Shown here in pieces: positions 53,086 through 62,091 of a DNA stretch of 64,000 nt. The notes below the pieces were generated by a model. The model was not told the DNA's origin, made no database searches, and saw only the letters and a program-made list of their open reading frames with translations. The DNA comes from Spirochaetota bacterium. GTDB lineage: Bacteria; Spirochaetota; UBA4802; UBA5368. Position 1 is the stretch's first letter. Each line of letters begins with the position of its first letter. The stretch spans positions 1-64,000 of the forward strand of contig SCSX01000089.1 in the NCBI GenBank assembly GCA_004297825.1, written 5' to 3'. The position numbers and the translations under genes were made by a program.

Positions 53086-53880
53086 ATGAAAACGGGCTCG
53101 ATCGGCATGTACGAGAGGCGTGTGCGGTCCGTGTGCGGGCCGGACATCCGGAGAATCGAAGAGGATCCGGTCGTCAATGAAATGCCCGTCACCATAATGC
53201 TCAACGGCGAGGAACTGGTGACCCTCGTCTGCTCCCCCTACGAATTCGAGCTGCTTGCAACAGGATTCCTTGTGAGCGAGGGACTTCTCCGGGAGCCGGG
53301 AGATTTGCTGGAGATAACCAGCCGTCCCGAGCAGGGCGTGGTATGGGTAACGACCCGGGGCGTCCGGAATCTTGACGGCTTTCTTAAAAGGAATTTCGCC
53401 AGTTGTTGCGGAAAGGGCAGGCCCGCCCTTCATTTTCTCAACGATTACGAGCAGCTTTGTCCGATCGAACATGAGGTGCGGTTCACCGTGAGGGAGGTGC
53501 TGCAGTTTGCGAGCCTCCTTAACGAAGCGTCGGAGGCGTTCAGACTGACGGGAGGTGTCCATGAAGCGGCCCTGGCCCGCCACGGCGGCCTTGTCGCGTG
53601 TTTCGAGGACATCGGCCGGCACAACGCGCTGGACCGCATTCTCGGGTACGCGTTCAGGAATGCGGTGGATACATCCGGGATGGCCGTTGTGCTTAGCGGC
53701 CGCATCGCGTCCGAGATGCTGACGAAGGCGGCGCGGATAGGCGTGCCGGTGATAGTTTCGCGCTCCGCGCCGACGGCGCTTGCGATCGATCTCGCCGACC
53801 AGCTGGGCATGACGCTGGTGGGCTTCGCGCGAAACGACCGCATGAGTGTCTATACGCATGTCCGGAGAATCACTGATTGA
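53086..53880 (+). CDS. fdhD: Formate dehydrogenase sulfurtransferase FdhD
   Basis: Transfers sulfur from a cysteine desulfurase to the molybdenum cofactor, which formate dehydrogenase needs for activity. At 264 residues it has NEMPVTIMLNGEELVTLVCSP, the signature GGVHEAALA and FEDIGRHNALDRILG, and SGRIASEMLTKAA. The sulfur-carrying motif, CxxC in E. coli (C121, C124), is altered to SCCGKG (C107, C108), so the two cysteines are adjacent. It is probably in one operon with the FmdE-like gene. Confidence 0.93.
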   Translation: MKTGSIGMYERRVRSVCGPDIRRIEEDPVVNEMPVTIMLNGEELVTLVCSPYEFELLATGFLVSEGLLREPGDLLEITSRPEQGVVWVTTRGVRNLDGFLKRNFASCCGKGRPALHFLNDYEQLCPIEHEVRFTVREVLQFASLLNEASEAFRLTGGVHEAALARHGGLVACFEDIGRHNALDRILGYAFRNAVDTSGMAVVLSGRIASEMLTKAARIGVPVIVSRSAPTALAIDLADQLGMTLVGFARNDRMSVYTHVRRITD

Positions 53881-53962
53881 TCGGCGGGAAATAAATGGGC
53901 GGGGAAAACAATTCCGAAAAACGCCCCGGGGGTGTTCGTGATTCCGAACCGGGCGCGGTGCG

Positions 53963-54358
53963 TCAGGACTTGATCTTCAAATGCTGCAACACCTCGTTCA
54001 TAACCGTCATCGCGTTGCTGTAGAATTTCTCGGCGTCGTCCTCGCTCACCCGGTGGCCGGGGGATTTTGAGATCGAGTCGCGAAACGATTTGGTATCTTT
54101 TAAAAGCGCCATGATGTCGATGCCGGTCCATCCGCAGGGTTCGTAATAGCGTTTTTCCAGCTCAAGGATTTTATCGTGATCGTCCGAGTCGTCGTCGTGC
54201 TCGATAAGCAGCAGGCGTACCGAGTAGAACATGGAAAGGTATGAATAGATGACCGCCTCGTTATAGCGATGCTGCGCCATCATGAGCGCCGCGAGCTGCA
54301 GCTTGTCCCTGCACTGCGAAAGCCTGAACTGCCGTCTCTGTTCGATTTCCGTGATCAT
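53963..54358 (-). CDS. HEPN-domain protein
   Basis: A 131-residue all-helical protein resembling HEPN domains, which often are RNases or partners of nucleotidyltransferases. Helical segments RDKLQLAALMMAQHRYNEAVIYSYLSMFYSVRLLLIEHD fit the family's first helices. The RNase motif RX4-6H is not evident, so activity is doubtful. No minimal nucleotidyltransferase gene is adjacent. The ATG at 54358 is used because the longer open frame overlaps the divergent ApgM promoter region. A role in toxin-antitoxin or metabolic contexts cannot be decided. Confidence 0.6.
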   Translation of the reverse strand: MITEIEQRRQFRLSQCRDKLQLAALMMAQHRYNEAVIYSYLSMFYSVRLLLIEHDDDSDDHDKILELEKRYYEPCGWTGIDIMALLKDTKSFRDSISKSPGHRVSEDDAEKFYSNAMTVMNEVLQHLKIKS

Positions 54359-54525
54359 AGGTGGAATGGGGAAGAATCCGTTCCCTTGCAAAAAAGGTAA
54401 TCCCGCGGGGCGGCCCGCGCAAGCATTTTTTGATATGTCCCATAAAAATTGGTTTACGGTCCGCGGATACAATGCTATCCATGCGCCGGGTCGAATCGGG
54501 ACAATGGAGGCGGGGAGCCGGCACG

Positions 54526-55749
54526 ATGCACAAGAAAATAGCGATACTGGTGGGAGACGGCATGGCCGATTTCCCCATCGATTCCCTGGGCGGCAGGACC
54601 CCGCTGGGGTATGCGCGCACACCCGCAATGGATTACCTCGCCTCGCGCGGCGTGCTCGGTCTCGCCCGCACGGTCCCGGCGGGGATGGCGCCCGGCAGCG
54701 ACACCGCGAACCTCTCCATATTCGGCTGCGATCCCCGCACGTACTACACCGGGCGCGCGCCGCTCGAGGCGCTCAACATGGGAATACCCATGACGCCGCG
54801 CGACGTCGCGTTCCGCTGCAACCTGGTGAATATCGGCACGGACGGGATCATGCGCGACTTCAGCGCGGACCACGTGGAATCCGCGTACTCGGCGCTCGTG
54901 CTCGGGGAGGTTGGAAAGGAGATCGGGGGGGCCGATATACAATTTTTCCCGGGGGTCTCGTACCGCAACATCATGCTCTGGAGGAACTACCCGTTCAGGG
55001 ACATCGCCTCCACCACACCGCCGCACGATATCCACGGGAAGCGTATCGACGCCCATCTCCCTCGCGGCGAGGGCGCCGATACGCTCAATGAAATAATGAA
55101 CAAGGCCCGGAACATCATCGCGCGTTCAGCCCCGATCAGGGACGCACGCGCCACACTCAAGGGAGACCCCACCGATATCTGGCTCTGGGGGGCGGGCCGC
55201 AGTCCCTCCATGCCCACGCTGCGCGAGCGCTACGGGCTGGAGGGCCGCACCATCTCGGCGGTTGACCTTATACACGGAATCGGCCGCGCGCTCGGGCTAG
55301 AGCCAATGCGCGTTCAGGGCGCGACCGGCTACCTGGACACGAATTACCAGGGGAAGGTGGACGCGCTTTTCGAAACGCTCGGGTCCCACAATTTCGTGTT
55401 CCTGCATATCGAAGCCCCGGATGAATCGGGACACGAGGGAAACCTCGAGCACAAGCTCAAGGCGATAGAGGATTTCGACGCGCGGGTGGTCGCGCCCGTG
55501 ATGGAGGGGCTCGCGCGTTTCCCGGACTACGCGCTGCTCGTAATGCCCGATCATCCCACCCCGGTGTCGTTGCGCACGCATACCGCGGACCCTGTTCCCT
55601 TTTGCATATGCGGCAGGGACGGGTTCGCCGGCGGGGCATATGGCTCGCCCGCCGCGACCGCCTTCAGCGAGGAGCGCGCGGCGGCCACGGGAATTTTCAT
55701 CGAAGAAGGACACCGATTACTAGAGGTCATGCTGCATGGGCGGATTTAA
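54526..55749 (+). CDS. apgM: Cofactor-independent phosphoglycerate mutase (ApgM type)
   Basis: Interconverts 3- and 2-phosphoglycerate in glycolysis using two metal ions and a phosphoserine intermediate. The 407-residue alkaline-phosphatase-superfamily protein has LVGDGMADFP at its N-terminus, the nucleophile serine in APGSDTANLS, and metal ligands in EAPDESGHEG and MPDHPTPVSLRTHTADPVPF. This is the archaeal-type (aPGAM) enzyme, common in spirochaetes and deltaproteobacteria. The ATG follows GGGGAGCCGGCACG. Its end overlaps the SH3 protein start by 14 bases. Confidence 0.9.
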   Translation: MHKKIAILVGDGMADFPIDSLGGRTPLGYARTPAMDYLASRGVLGLARTVPAGMAPGSDTANLSIFGCDPRTYYTGRAPLEALNMGIPMTPRDVAFRCNLVNIGTDGIMRDFSADHVESAYSALVLGEVGKEIGGADIQFFPGVSYRNIMLWRNYPFRDIASTTPPHDIHGKRIDAHLPRGEGADTLNEIMNKARNIIARSAPIRDARATLKGDPTDIWLWGAGRSPSMPTLRERYGLEGRTISAVDLIHGIGRALGLEPMRVQGATGYLDTNYQGKVDALFETLGSHNFVFLHIEAPDESGHEGNLEHKLKAIEDFDARVVAPVMEGLARFPDYALLVMPDHPTPVSLRTHTADPVPFCICGRDGFAGGAYGSPAATAFSEERAAATGIFIEEGHRLLEVMLHGRI

Positions 55750-57247
55750 CGACGAGAGAAGGGGCGGCTTTTTATTGTATCTCAAGATAGCCGGCGGCGT
55801 ACTAGGCGGACTTGCGCTCATAGTCTTCCTGGTTTCGCTCGTTATGCGAAAGGGCGACATCGAAAACGCCATCGACCGGTACGACGGGGGAGACTACCGC
55901 GGGGCCCTGGTGCTCCTGAACAAGCTCCAGAAAACGGCCGACTATGACGGCGGCGAGAAGATTTGCTATTACAAGGCGCGCGCCATCAACGCCCTCGCCG
56001 CGCAGCTCGAGCGCAAGTACGCCGACGAGCTGGGCGAGATCGGGACCGAGAACGAAAACGCGCACGCGCGCGAGAAGGAAACACGGTACCTGGAAAAAAA
56101 GCTGGCATCCATAAACGAGGAAATCGAAGGCGACCTCCAGCTCATGGCCGATAAAAAAGCCGGGCGCATCGTCTCGCGGGGGCGGTTTTACGACGAGTTC
56201 ATCGCGCGCTACAAGGGGAGCCGCTTCATCGAGGACCTGGATTTCGAGGAGCTCCAGAAGATCGAGCGCACCGAGCACGACAAGCTGCTGGCGGCGGTCG
56301 CGAACTTCTATGCAAAATACCCGAACACCTATTACCTTTCCCACATCGTGAAGATGATATTCCGCGCCCTGAACGACGGGAACGTGAGCGTGAAGGGCCG
56401 CGAGGACCTCGTGAAGGGGCTCGTGCTCGAATTCGCGCGCCGCTACCCGACGAGCGCGGAAATCCAGAAGATATATACCTGCGCCGGAAACGACGTTAAC
56501 CTGCGCAACTCCCCGGCGACGAGCGGCGGCGTGGTGGGGAAGGTGAAGAAGGATGAGCTGCTCATCCAGATAGAAAAATCCATGGACACGGCGCAGGTTG
56601 GCGACGTGCGCGATCACTGGTATCGCGTCTCGAGCCTTGCCGGACTGCGCGGCTGGATTTTTGGAAAGTTCCTGGCGCCGGTGGACGTCGCCCAGATAGA
56701 GCCCGCGGCGCGCAAGGAGACCTGGGCGATCGAGGACTACTTCAAGGACTGGGAAGATTCCAACACGCCCAAAAACTGGATGCACGTTCCGGGCGGCGAG
56801 AAGGGAGCGCTTTCATTCGCGGTCAAGGGAGATTCGAAGATCATGAAAATCGACTGCCCGGCGGACAAACTGGCGGGCCTCTACCGCCGCTTCGACTCCG
56901 GGGGCGCTTTCACCCTGCGCGCCCGGGCGAGGCTGAAAGCGGGGGAGTCCGTCGTCGTTTTCGCATACGCGCTCAGAAACGGGAAGGCGTATTATCTGCG
57001 CCTGCGCGACGGTGAGCTCGACCTCTCGGGGAGGCGTGTGCCGGTTAAATCCTCCGACTGGAACGAGTTCACGCTTGAGAGCGAGGACGGCCGGCACGCG
57101 AAGCTCCTCGTGAACGGCGACGTGGTCCTCAACAGGATTCCCCCCGCCGAAACGAAACTCTTCCCGGAGCGCGGCGTGTACTGCCTCTTCGCCGCGGGGG
57201 AAAGCGACGCCGTCGCCGAAATGGAATACATCAAGGTGCGCAACTGA
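55736..57247 (+). CDS. Membrane-anchored TPR/SH3-domain protein
   Basis: A 503-residue protein of unknown function. A transmembrane helix at residues about 15-38 (YLKIAGGVLGGLALIVFLVSLVM) anchors a long helical region (residues 40-235, TPR-like and with a charged coiled coil). A bacterial SH3 domain follows (VNLRNSPATSGGVVGKV, about 255-325), then a beta-rich jelly-roll-like domain (about 340-503) resembling LamG-type carbohydrate- or peptide-binding folds. SH3b domains often bind peptidoglycan. It overlaps apgM and converges on flaA with three bases between. Confidence 0.68.
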   Translation: MGGFNDERRGGFLLYLKIAGGVLGGLALIVFLVSLVMRKGDIENAIDRYDGGDYRGALVLLNKLQKTADYDGGEKICYYKARAINALAAQLERKYADELGEIGTENENAHAREKETRYLEKKLASINEEIEGDLQLMADKKAGRIVSRGRFYDEFIARYKGSRFIEDLDFEELQKIERTEHDKLLAAVANFYAKYPNTYYLSHIVKMIFRALNDGNVSVKGREDLVKGLVLEFARRYPTSAEIQKIYTCAGNDVNLRNSPATSGGVVGKVKKDELLIQIEKSMDTAQVGDVRDHWYRVSSLAGLRGWIFGKFLAPVDVAQIEPAARKETWAIEDYFKDWEDSNTPKNWMHVPGGEKGALSFAVKGDSKIMKIDCPADKLAGLYRRFDSGGAFTLRARARLKAGESVVVFAYALRNGKAYYLRLRDGELDLSGRRVPVKSSDWNEFTLESEDGRHAKLLVNGDVVLNRIPPAETKLFPERGVYCLFAAGESDAVAEMEYIKVRN

Positions 57248-57250
57248 CGG

Positions 57251-57958
57251 CTACCACTCCTTGCGCTTGAGGTCCTTGTATTCCTCGCGCACCAGGGCGG
57301 TGATCTCGTCCAGGAAGAAGCCGATAATCTCGTCCCGCTGCACGCCGGAGCCTCTCTGGTAGTTGATTCGCTCGATCTCGATTTCGTGAGACTGGCCGAG
57401 CGCGTCGCTGGTCTGGCGGGTCTCGTCGGGGATCGCCGCCGTGAGCTCTTTCCATCCGAGAAAATTCAGGGTTCCGAAAGAAATCCTGTGGCGCGCGTCC
57501 CGGTTGTCGCGCACGATCATGGAGAGAACGCCGCCCGTGTTCATGCCGTACACCCACACGCTGATAGAACGGCACAGGGAGGGAATCCTGAGTTTTTGCG
57601 AGGGTGCCAGCGAGAGCATGTCGCTGAGCTCTCCCCTGGATCGGACGACCAGGTATTTCACCGATCCCCGCACGGGTGCGGCAAACTGTTCCTCGATTGA
57701 AACCTCGATCTCCGCGCGCGCATTGGTTCCGGCGACCAGGTTGGCTTTTCCCCAGGGGGAATTTTCGAAGCCCTCGACCCGAATCCTATGGTAAAGAGGG
57801 CTCGTGTCACCGGTGGTGTATCTTTTTTTTCCCGGGAGCTGGGCGCGGGCGGGAGGCGGATCGATGAAGAGCAGCGCCCCGCATAGCGCCGGGCCGACCG
57901 CCCACGCCGCGCAGGCGCGGGTGAGCGCCCCGGACCGGCGAGGTTTCGCCGGGCGCAC
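57251..57958 (-). CDS. flaA: FlaA-like flagellar filament outer layer protein
   Basis: A homologue of the spirochaete periplasmic flagellar sheath protein FlaA. The 235-residue protein has a signal peptide ending PPPARA and a conserved core, SVWVYGMNTGGVLSMIVRD and FGTLNFLGWKELTAAIPD, matching the FlaA pattern WVYGxN...LRDY...LNFxGWKxLxV. The N-terminus is chosen at GTG 57958 because the signal peptide begins there; the open frame runs further but overlaps the gene upstream. FlaA forms the sheath around FlaB filaments. It is a strong taxonomic marker for spirochaetes. A structural relative used for another function cannot be excluded. Confidence 0.85.
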   Translation of the reverse strand: MRPAKPRRSGALTRACAAWAVGPALCGALLFIDPPPARAQLPGKKRYTTGDTSPLYHRIRVEGFENSPWGKANLVAGTNARAEIEVSIEEQFAAPVRGSVKYLVVRSRGELSDMLSLAPSQKLRIPSLCRSISVWVYGMNTGGVLSMIVRDNRDARHRISFGTLNFLGWKELTAAIPDETRQTSDALGQSHEIEIERINYQRGSGVQRDEIIGFFLDEITALVREEYKDLKRKEW

Positions 57959-57966
57959 GGGAAGCG

Positions 57967-58179
57967 CTACTGCTCCAGGTCGGCCAGTGCGGTGATCGCC
58001 TGCGCCCATTTCACGAATTTGAGGTTGGCGAGGTCCTTGATCGTCTTCACGCTGAAGGCGTCGGCGAGAAGCTTTGCATCGTTTTCGCTCACGCCCTGAA
58101 GCGCGTTGACGGGCGCATCGGCGAGCTGCTTGAATCCCATGCCTTCGAAACCCTTGTCGACCGCTTTGTTGATGTTCAT
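57967..58179 (-). CDS. Small helix-hairpin-helix-like protein
   Basis: A 70-residue protein. Its core LQGVSENDAKLLADAFSVKTIKDL resembles a helix-hairpin-helix pair as found in DUF4332 proteins (compare GIGPKYAEKLKEAGIKTVEDL). Such modules contact DNA or proteins. The ATG follows AAGGAGCCGAACCA, a good site. The stop is eight bases before the flaA-like start, so the two are probably co-translated. Why a HhH-like protein precedes a flagellar protein is unclear. Confidence 0.68.
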   Translation of the reverse strand: MNINKAVDKGFEGMGFKQLADAPVNALQGVSENDAKLLADAFSVKTIKDLANLKFVKWAQAITALADLEQ

Positions 58180-58349
58180 TGGTTCGGCTCCTTAAATGCG
58201 TGTTTGATGGATCCCGGCGGCACAACCATGGATGGACCGCAGTTTAAAAATTGTTAAGCATTTCTTGATATTTTATTTGCCATGGTATAGCTTTTATAAT
58301 AGGTAAAGGACGGGTTTGTCAAATAAAAAAGGATTCGGGATTGTCTTCA

Positions 58350-58730
58350 ATGCAGAACAGGGCGGCGCAGCGATATAACATGGCTGAGTTTTTGAGGGAT
58401 CGTGCCGACCGGGAAGAGGTGGCGATAGAGCTTTCACTCGAATCCGGGCCCGTGCGCGCGGGCGTCAAGGACCTGAGCGTCCGGGGTGTCGGGTTGACCG
58501 TCGAAAACCCGGGTGCGGACCTGGTCCGGGAACTCGAGGGCCTCACGGAATTATTCATCAAGATCATCGCGGGCGGCACAATGCTTGTCGCCAACGCGCG
58601 CGTCGCGTGGAAGGCGCTCCTGACCGCGGGGAGCGGTGAGAGGGTGGAGATGGGCCTCGAGATCACCATGATCGCGCCCGAGGATTCCCTGGCGCTGGCG
58701 GGGATTATCGAACGGATCAGGAAAGCCTAG
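58350..58730 (+). CDS. PilZ-domain protein
   Basis: A 126-residue predicted cyclic-di-GMP receptor. The first motif, an arginine-rich stretch (LRDRADREEV), and the second, DLSVRGVGL (D/NxSxxG), match PilZ, and the beta-barrel core continues to MGLEITMI. Neither motif is perfect; the first lacks the usual RxxxR spacing. It lies 21 bases upstream of a large exported protein. The ATG at 58350 is preferred to a TTG three codons earlier. Confidence 0.75.
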   Translation: MQNRAAQRYNMAEFLRDRADREEVAIELSLESGPVRAGVKDLSVRGVGLTVENPGADLVRELEGLTELFIKIIAGGTMLVANARVAWKALLTAGSGERVEMGLEITMIAPEDSLALAGIIERIRKA

Positions 58731-58751
58731 GGAGCGGACGGGGAGCGCGCA

Positions 58752-60425
58752 ATGGGATACGCAATCATACGAAAGGGGATACTCTCCCCCGCGCGCGCGT
58801 GGTGTGCGGTAATGCTCACGTGCGTGTTCGCCATTTTAGTTCCCGACCGGGCCCTGGCCGGGAACGCACGCTCCCAGGATTGGTTCTGGATGATTTACGA
58901 AACGGATAACCTGGACCACTACCGCACCACGGTGGTCCGCCCCTTCTACATGAAAAACCACTATGCCGGCGGGAAGACGTTCGACGCTTCGCTTATGCCT
59001 TTAGGGTTCTGGCGTTATGCGAAAGATGGAAGCTCTGACCTGAAATCCCTGTTCGGCCTGGTCGAATCGGTCGATTATACCCATACAGACGGAATCGAGG
59101 ACTACGATCTCGGGATATTCCCCCTGCTGTTTTACGGCGACTCGGCCGTGGAACGGGACCGTTACCTCATGGTGCTTCCCGTGGGCGGAACGGTGAAGGG
59201 CAAGCTCGCACAGGACCGCATATCGGCGTACGCTTTCCCGGGCTTCATGCTGTTCTTTATCTACCCCCCCGCCACCCTCTGGTCGGCCGCCCTCCTCACG
59301 GTGGCCTCCCTTATCCCGGCGTATGCGGATTATGAAACGCGGGATTTCCACGCCAGGGCGATATTCTGGCCGCTTATACAATGGGGATCGGGTCCCGGGC
59401 GCGATGAATTCAGGATTCTCCCTCTCTATGCGCATAACTACAAGAAGGGCGTCTATGATAACTATTCATATCTATTCATTTTTAACGAGCAAAACGTCCG
59501 CGTGGGGAACGATACGCAGCGAACCCTGTTCGCCATGCCGTTTTACGGAAGGCGCTGGAACGATTCGGGCGAGGGCGAAGGCTCCACGCTTCTCTGGCCG
59601 CTCTTCTCCTGGGGGTTCAACCGCAAATCAGGGGACTTCGAGCTTAATTTCCCGTGGCCGCTGGTCATGATCCAGGATTCCACGAATCCGAGCATCTACA
59701 AGAGGATATTCTTCCCGTTCTACGGGAAATACCTTTACGGGTCCAAGGAGACCTTTTTCGTATCGCCGTTGTATTTCACGCTCAAACACACCACCGAAAG
59801 CTTCAGCTCCGAGTATTATATCAACGCCCTCGTTGTCTGGTATTTTAAGAGGGATTACCCGAAGTCGCCGGACAAGCACCACGGCTCCGCGTGGCGGTAT
59901 TTCAAGGTGTGGCCGCTCTTCCACTACGAGTACGACAGCGCCGGAAATTCGTGTTTCAATATGCTTTCGCTGCTGCCCTTCCGTGATCCCGACGGGTACG
60001 AGCTCATGTACCAGCCGTTCTGGACCCTGTTCGAATACCGGAAGCTTACCTCGGGAGAGAAACGCCTTGGGCTCCTGCTAAGGACGTATTACCAGCGGTG
60101 GGGCGAGGATTTCATGCATATTAAGGTACCGATCCTTTTTACGTTCCGCACGGAGGGTGACGTCGTAACCCAGTTCTCAGTGCTCGCCTCGATGTTCGGA
60201 TACGAGCGGGACCGGAAGGGCACGTCGATCAACCTGTTCTGGATTCCCGTCCGCATAAACCAGGACGGCGTGGCGCTCCGGGACGAAACGCGGGACACGG
60301 ATGAAACGGACGACCTGCTGATCGCGCGCATCGACGGCCGGAATCACGCGTACACCGGCGATTTCGCCCGCCCCGCCATGCTCACCACGGACGATCGTAT
60401 ACATTACTCCGCGAGGCTTTTTTGA
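58752..60425 (+). CDS. Large exported protein with WPLF/FPFYG repeats
   Basis: A 557-residue protein of unknown function. After a signal peptide (residues 1-36, ending ALA) come many aromatic-rich strands with recurrent motifs such as FWPLIQWG, LWPLFSWGF, MPFYGRRW, FFPFYGKY and FKVWPLFHYEY. The pattern suggests a repetitive beta structure, perhaps an outer-membrane barrel, though a hydrophobic segment lies at about 165-195. It is 22 bases upstream of mlaE, so it may be an unrecognised part of a lipid transport system. No family name is known to me. Confidence 0.65.
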   Translation: MGYAIIRKGILSPARAWCAVMLTCVFAILVPDRALAGNARSQDWFWMIYETDNLDHYRTTVVRPFYMKNHYAGGKTFDASLMPLGFWRYAKDGSSDLKSLFGLVESVDYTHTDGIEDYDLGIFPLLFYGDSAVERDRYLMVLPVGGTVKGKLAQDRISAYAFPGFMLFFIYPPATLWSAALLTVASLIPAYADYETRDFHARAIFWPLIQWGSGPGRDEFRILPLYAHNYKKGVYDNYSYLFIFNEQNVRVGNDTQRTLFAMPFYGRRWNDSGEGEGSTLLWPLFSWGFNRKSGDFELNFPWPLVMIQDSTNPSIYKRIFFPFYGKYLYGSKETFFVSPLYFTLKHTTESFSSEYYINALVVWYFKRDYPKSPDKHHGSAWRYFKVWPLFHYEYDSAGNSCFNMLSLLPFRDPDGYELMYQPFWTLFEYRKLTSGEKRLGLLLRTYYQRWGEDFMHIKVPILFTFRTEGDVVTQFSVLASMFGYERDRKGTSINLFWIPVRINQDGVALRDETRDTDETDDLLIARIDGRNHAYTGDFARPAMLTTDDRIHYSARLF

Positions 60426-60447
60426 GCTCAGGGCGGATCGAGGCGAA

Positions 60448-61260
60448 ATGAACATACTGCGCAGGGCGACATTAAGATTAATCGGGGTCTTCGGGTTCAT
60501 GGGTGCCCGGGTAATCGAATTCTTCGAACAGACCGGGTTTACCGTGCTCCTGCTTTTCGACGTGACCTATCACCTGAAAGATTTGCTCGAAAAGCGCCGG
60601 GAGATCGTGAAGCAGATGTATATCGCCGGCATAAAGACTTTTTTCGTATGCTCCCTCGTGGGCGTATTCACCGGCATGACGCTCGCCCTGCAGACGGGCA
60701 TCGAGCTCAAGGCGTTCGGGCAGCAGTCCATGATCGGGCGGCTCATTATCGCGACCATGACGCGCGAGATGGGGCCGTTCATGTCGGCGATTATACTCAC
60801 GGCGTCCGTGGGGTCGGCCATGGCGGCGGAGCTCGGCACCATGAAGGTGTACGACGAGATCGACGCGCTTGAGATGATGTCGATAAGCCCCGTGCGCCTG
60901 CTCGTCATGCCCAGGGTCGTGTCGCTTGCCGCGATGCTCCCTATCGTATCCGTCTACATGACGGTGCTCGCCTGCATCGGCGGCGCGTTGGTCGCGAGCA
61001 CCGTGCTCCAGATTTCGCCCAACGTCTATTTCAAGCACCTTTTCAAGGGGATCCACTTCAAGGCGATGTACGTGGGACTCCTCAAGGCGCACATATTCGG
61101 ACTCCTCATCGCGCTCATCAGTTGCGCGTACGGGCTCAGGGCCACCTCGGGCGTGATCGGGGTAGGGAACGCGACGCGGCAGTCGGTGGTCGCCTCGTTC
61201 CTCATGGTCATCATTGTGGGCTATATCATCACCGCGATTTTCTATGGGGGCGGATCGTGA
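60448..61260 (+). CDS. mlaE: MlaE-type ABC transporter permease
   Basis: The membrane subunit of a phospholipid transporter between the inner and outer membranes. The 270-residue protein has about six hydrophobic segments and the MlaE blocks FFVCSLVGVFTGMTLALQTG, TREMGPFMSAIILTASVGSAMAAELGTMKVYDEIDAL and MPRVVSLAAMLPIV. It overlaps mlaF by three bases. In the classical order mlaF precedes mlaE and mlaD follows; here mlaE comes first and mlaD is absent from the window. Confidence 0.92.
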   Translation: MNILRRATLRLIGVFGFMGARVIEFFEQTGFTVLLLFDVTYHLKDLLEKRREIVKQMYIAGIKTFFVCSLVGVFTGMTLALQTGIELKAFGQQSMIGRLIIATMTREMGPFMSAIILTASVGSAMAAELGTMKVYDEIDALEMMSISPVRLLVMPRVVSLAAMLPIVSVYMTVLACIGGALVASTVLQISPNVYFKHLFKGIHFKAMYVGLLKAHIFGLLIALISCAYGLRATSGVIGVGNATRQSVVASFLMVIIVGYIITAIFYGGGS

Positions 61261-62003
61261 TCGAGCTTAAAAAAATACATAAATCATTCGGTCCCAAGAT
61301 GGTCCTGAACGGGATCGATTTCACCATAGGCAAGGGTGAGACCTTCGTCATCATAGGCCAGTCGGGTATCGGGAAGACCGTGGCGCTGCGCCACATCGCG
61401 GGCCTTCTCGAGCCGGACGCGGGCGACGTGCTCATCGACAATGTGAAAATGAACGGCGCGCCGATCGAGATCAGGAAAAAGCTCCGGGAGCGCATGGGGG
61501 TCCTCTTCCAGTCGGGGGCGCTCCTGAACTGGCTCACGGTGAAAGAGAACATCGCGCTCCCCCTCACCGAGCTCAAGCGCTTTCCCCCGGACGAGATCGA
61601 GCGAATTGTGAATGAAAAGATACATCTCCTGCAACTGGATGACGCGGTCAACAAACTGCCCGGCGATATTTCGGGCGGGATGAAGAAGCGCGTCGCCCTC
61701 GCGCGCGTTCTTGTGACGAACCCGGATATCATACTCTACGACGAGCCCACCTCGGGACTCGATCCCGTCATGTCGAGCATTATAAGCGACCTCATCCGGC
61801 AGATGCAGGCGGAGTTCGGGGTGACCTCGCTCGTGGTGACGCACGACATGAACAGCGCCTTCCACGTGGGGGACAGGATCGGCATGCTTTTTGGCGGCGA
61901 CCTCGTGCAGGTGGGAACCGCGGACGAAATCAAGAACACGAAAAATCCCTTCGTCCGGCAATTCATTAACGGTTCGCTCGAAGGTCCCATCCAGGCCGAG
62001 TGA
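61257..62003 (+). CDS. mlaF: MlaF-type ABC transporter ATPase
   Basis: Powers the MlaE permease. The 248-residue protein has Walker A GQSGIGKT, the signature SGGMKKRVALARV (with MKKR, typical of the Mla family), Walker B IILYDEPTSGLD and the switch histidine in VVTHDMNSAF. The GTG start at 61257 overlaps the mlaE stop (GTGA), giving tight translational coupling; an ATG further upstream would sit inside mlaE. It ends before the EAL gene without an MlaD-type substrate-binding protein. Confidence 0.93.
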   Translation: MIELKKIHKSFGPKMVLNGIDFTIGKGETFVIIGQSGIGKTVALRHIAGLLEPDAGDVLIDNVKMNGAPIEIRKKLRERMGVLFQSGALLNWLTVKENIALPLTELKRFPPDEIERIVNEKIHLLQLDDAVNKLPGDISGGMKKRVALARVLVTNPDIILYDEPTSGLDPVMSSIISDLIRQMQAEFGVTSLVVTHDMNSAFHVGDRIGMLFGGDLVQVGTADEIKNTKNPFVRQFINGSLEGPIQAE

Positions 62004-62091
62004 GCGGCGCGATCATGACGATCGGAAAAAAATCCTTTCCGTCCGGGCGGGGCGCGGATATACTCGCGGCACGATCGGCCCCGAGGTGGAG

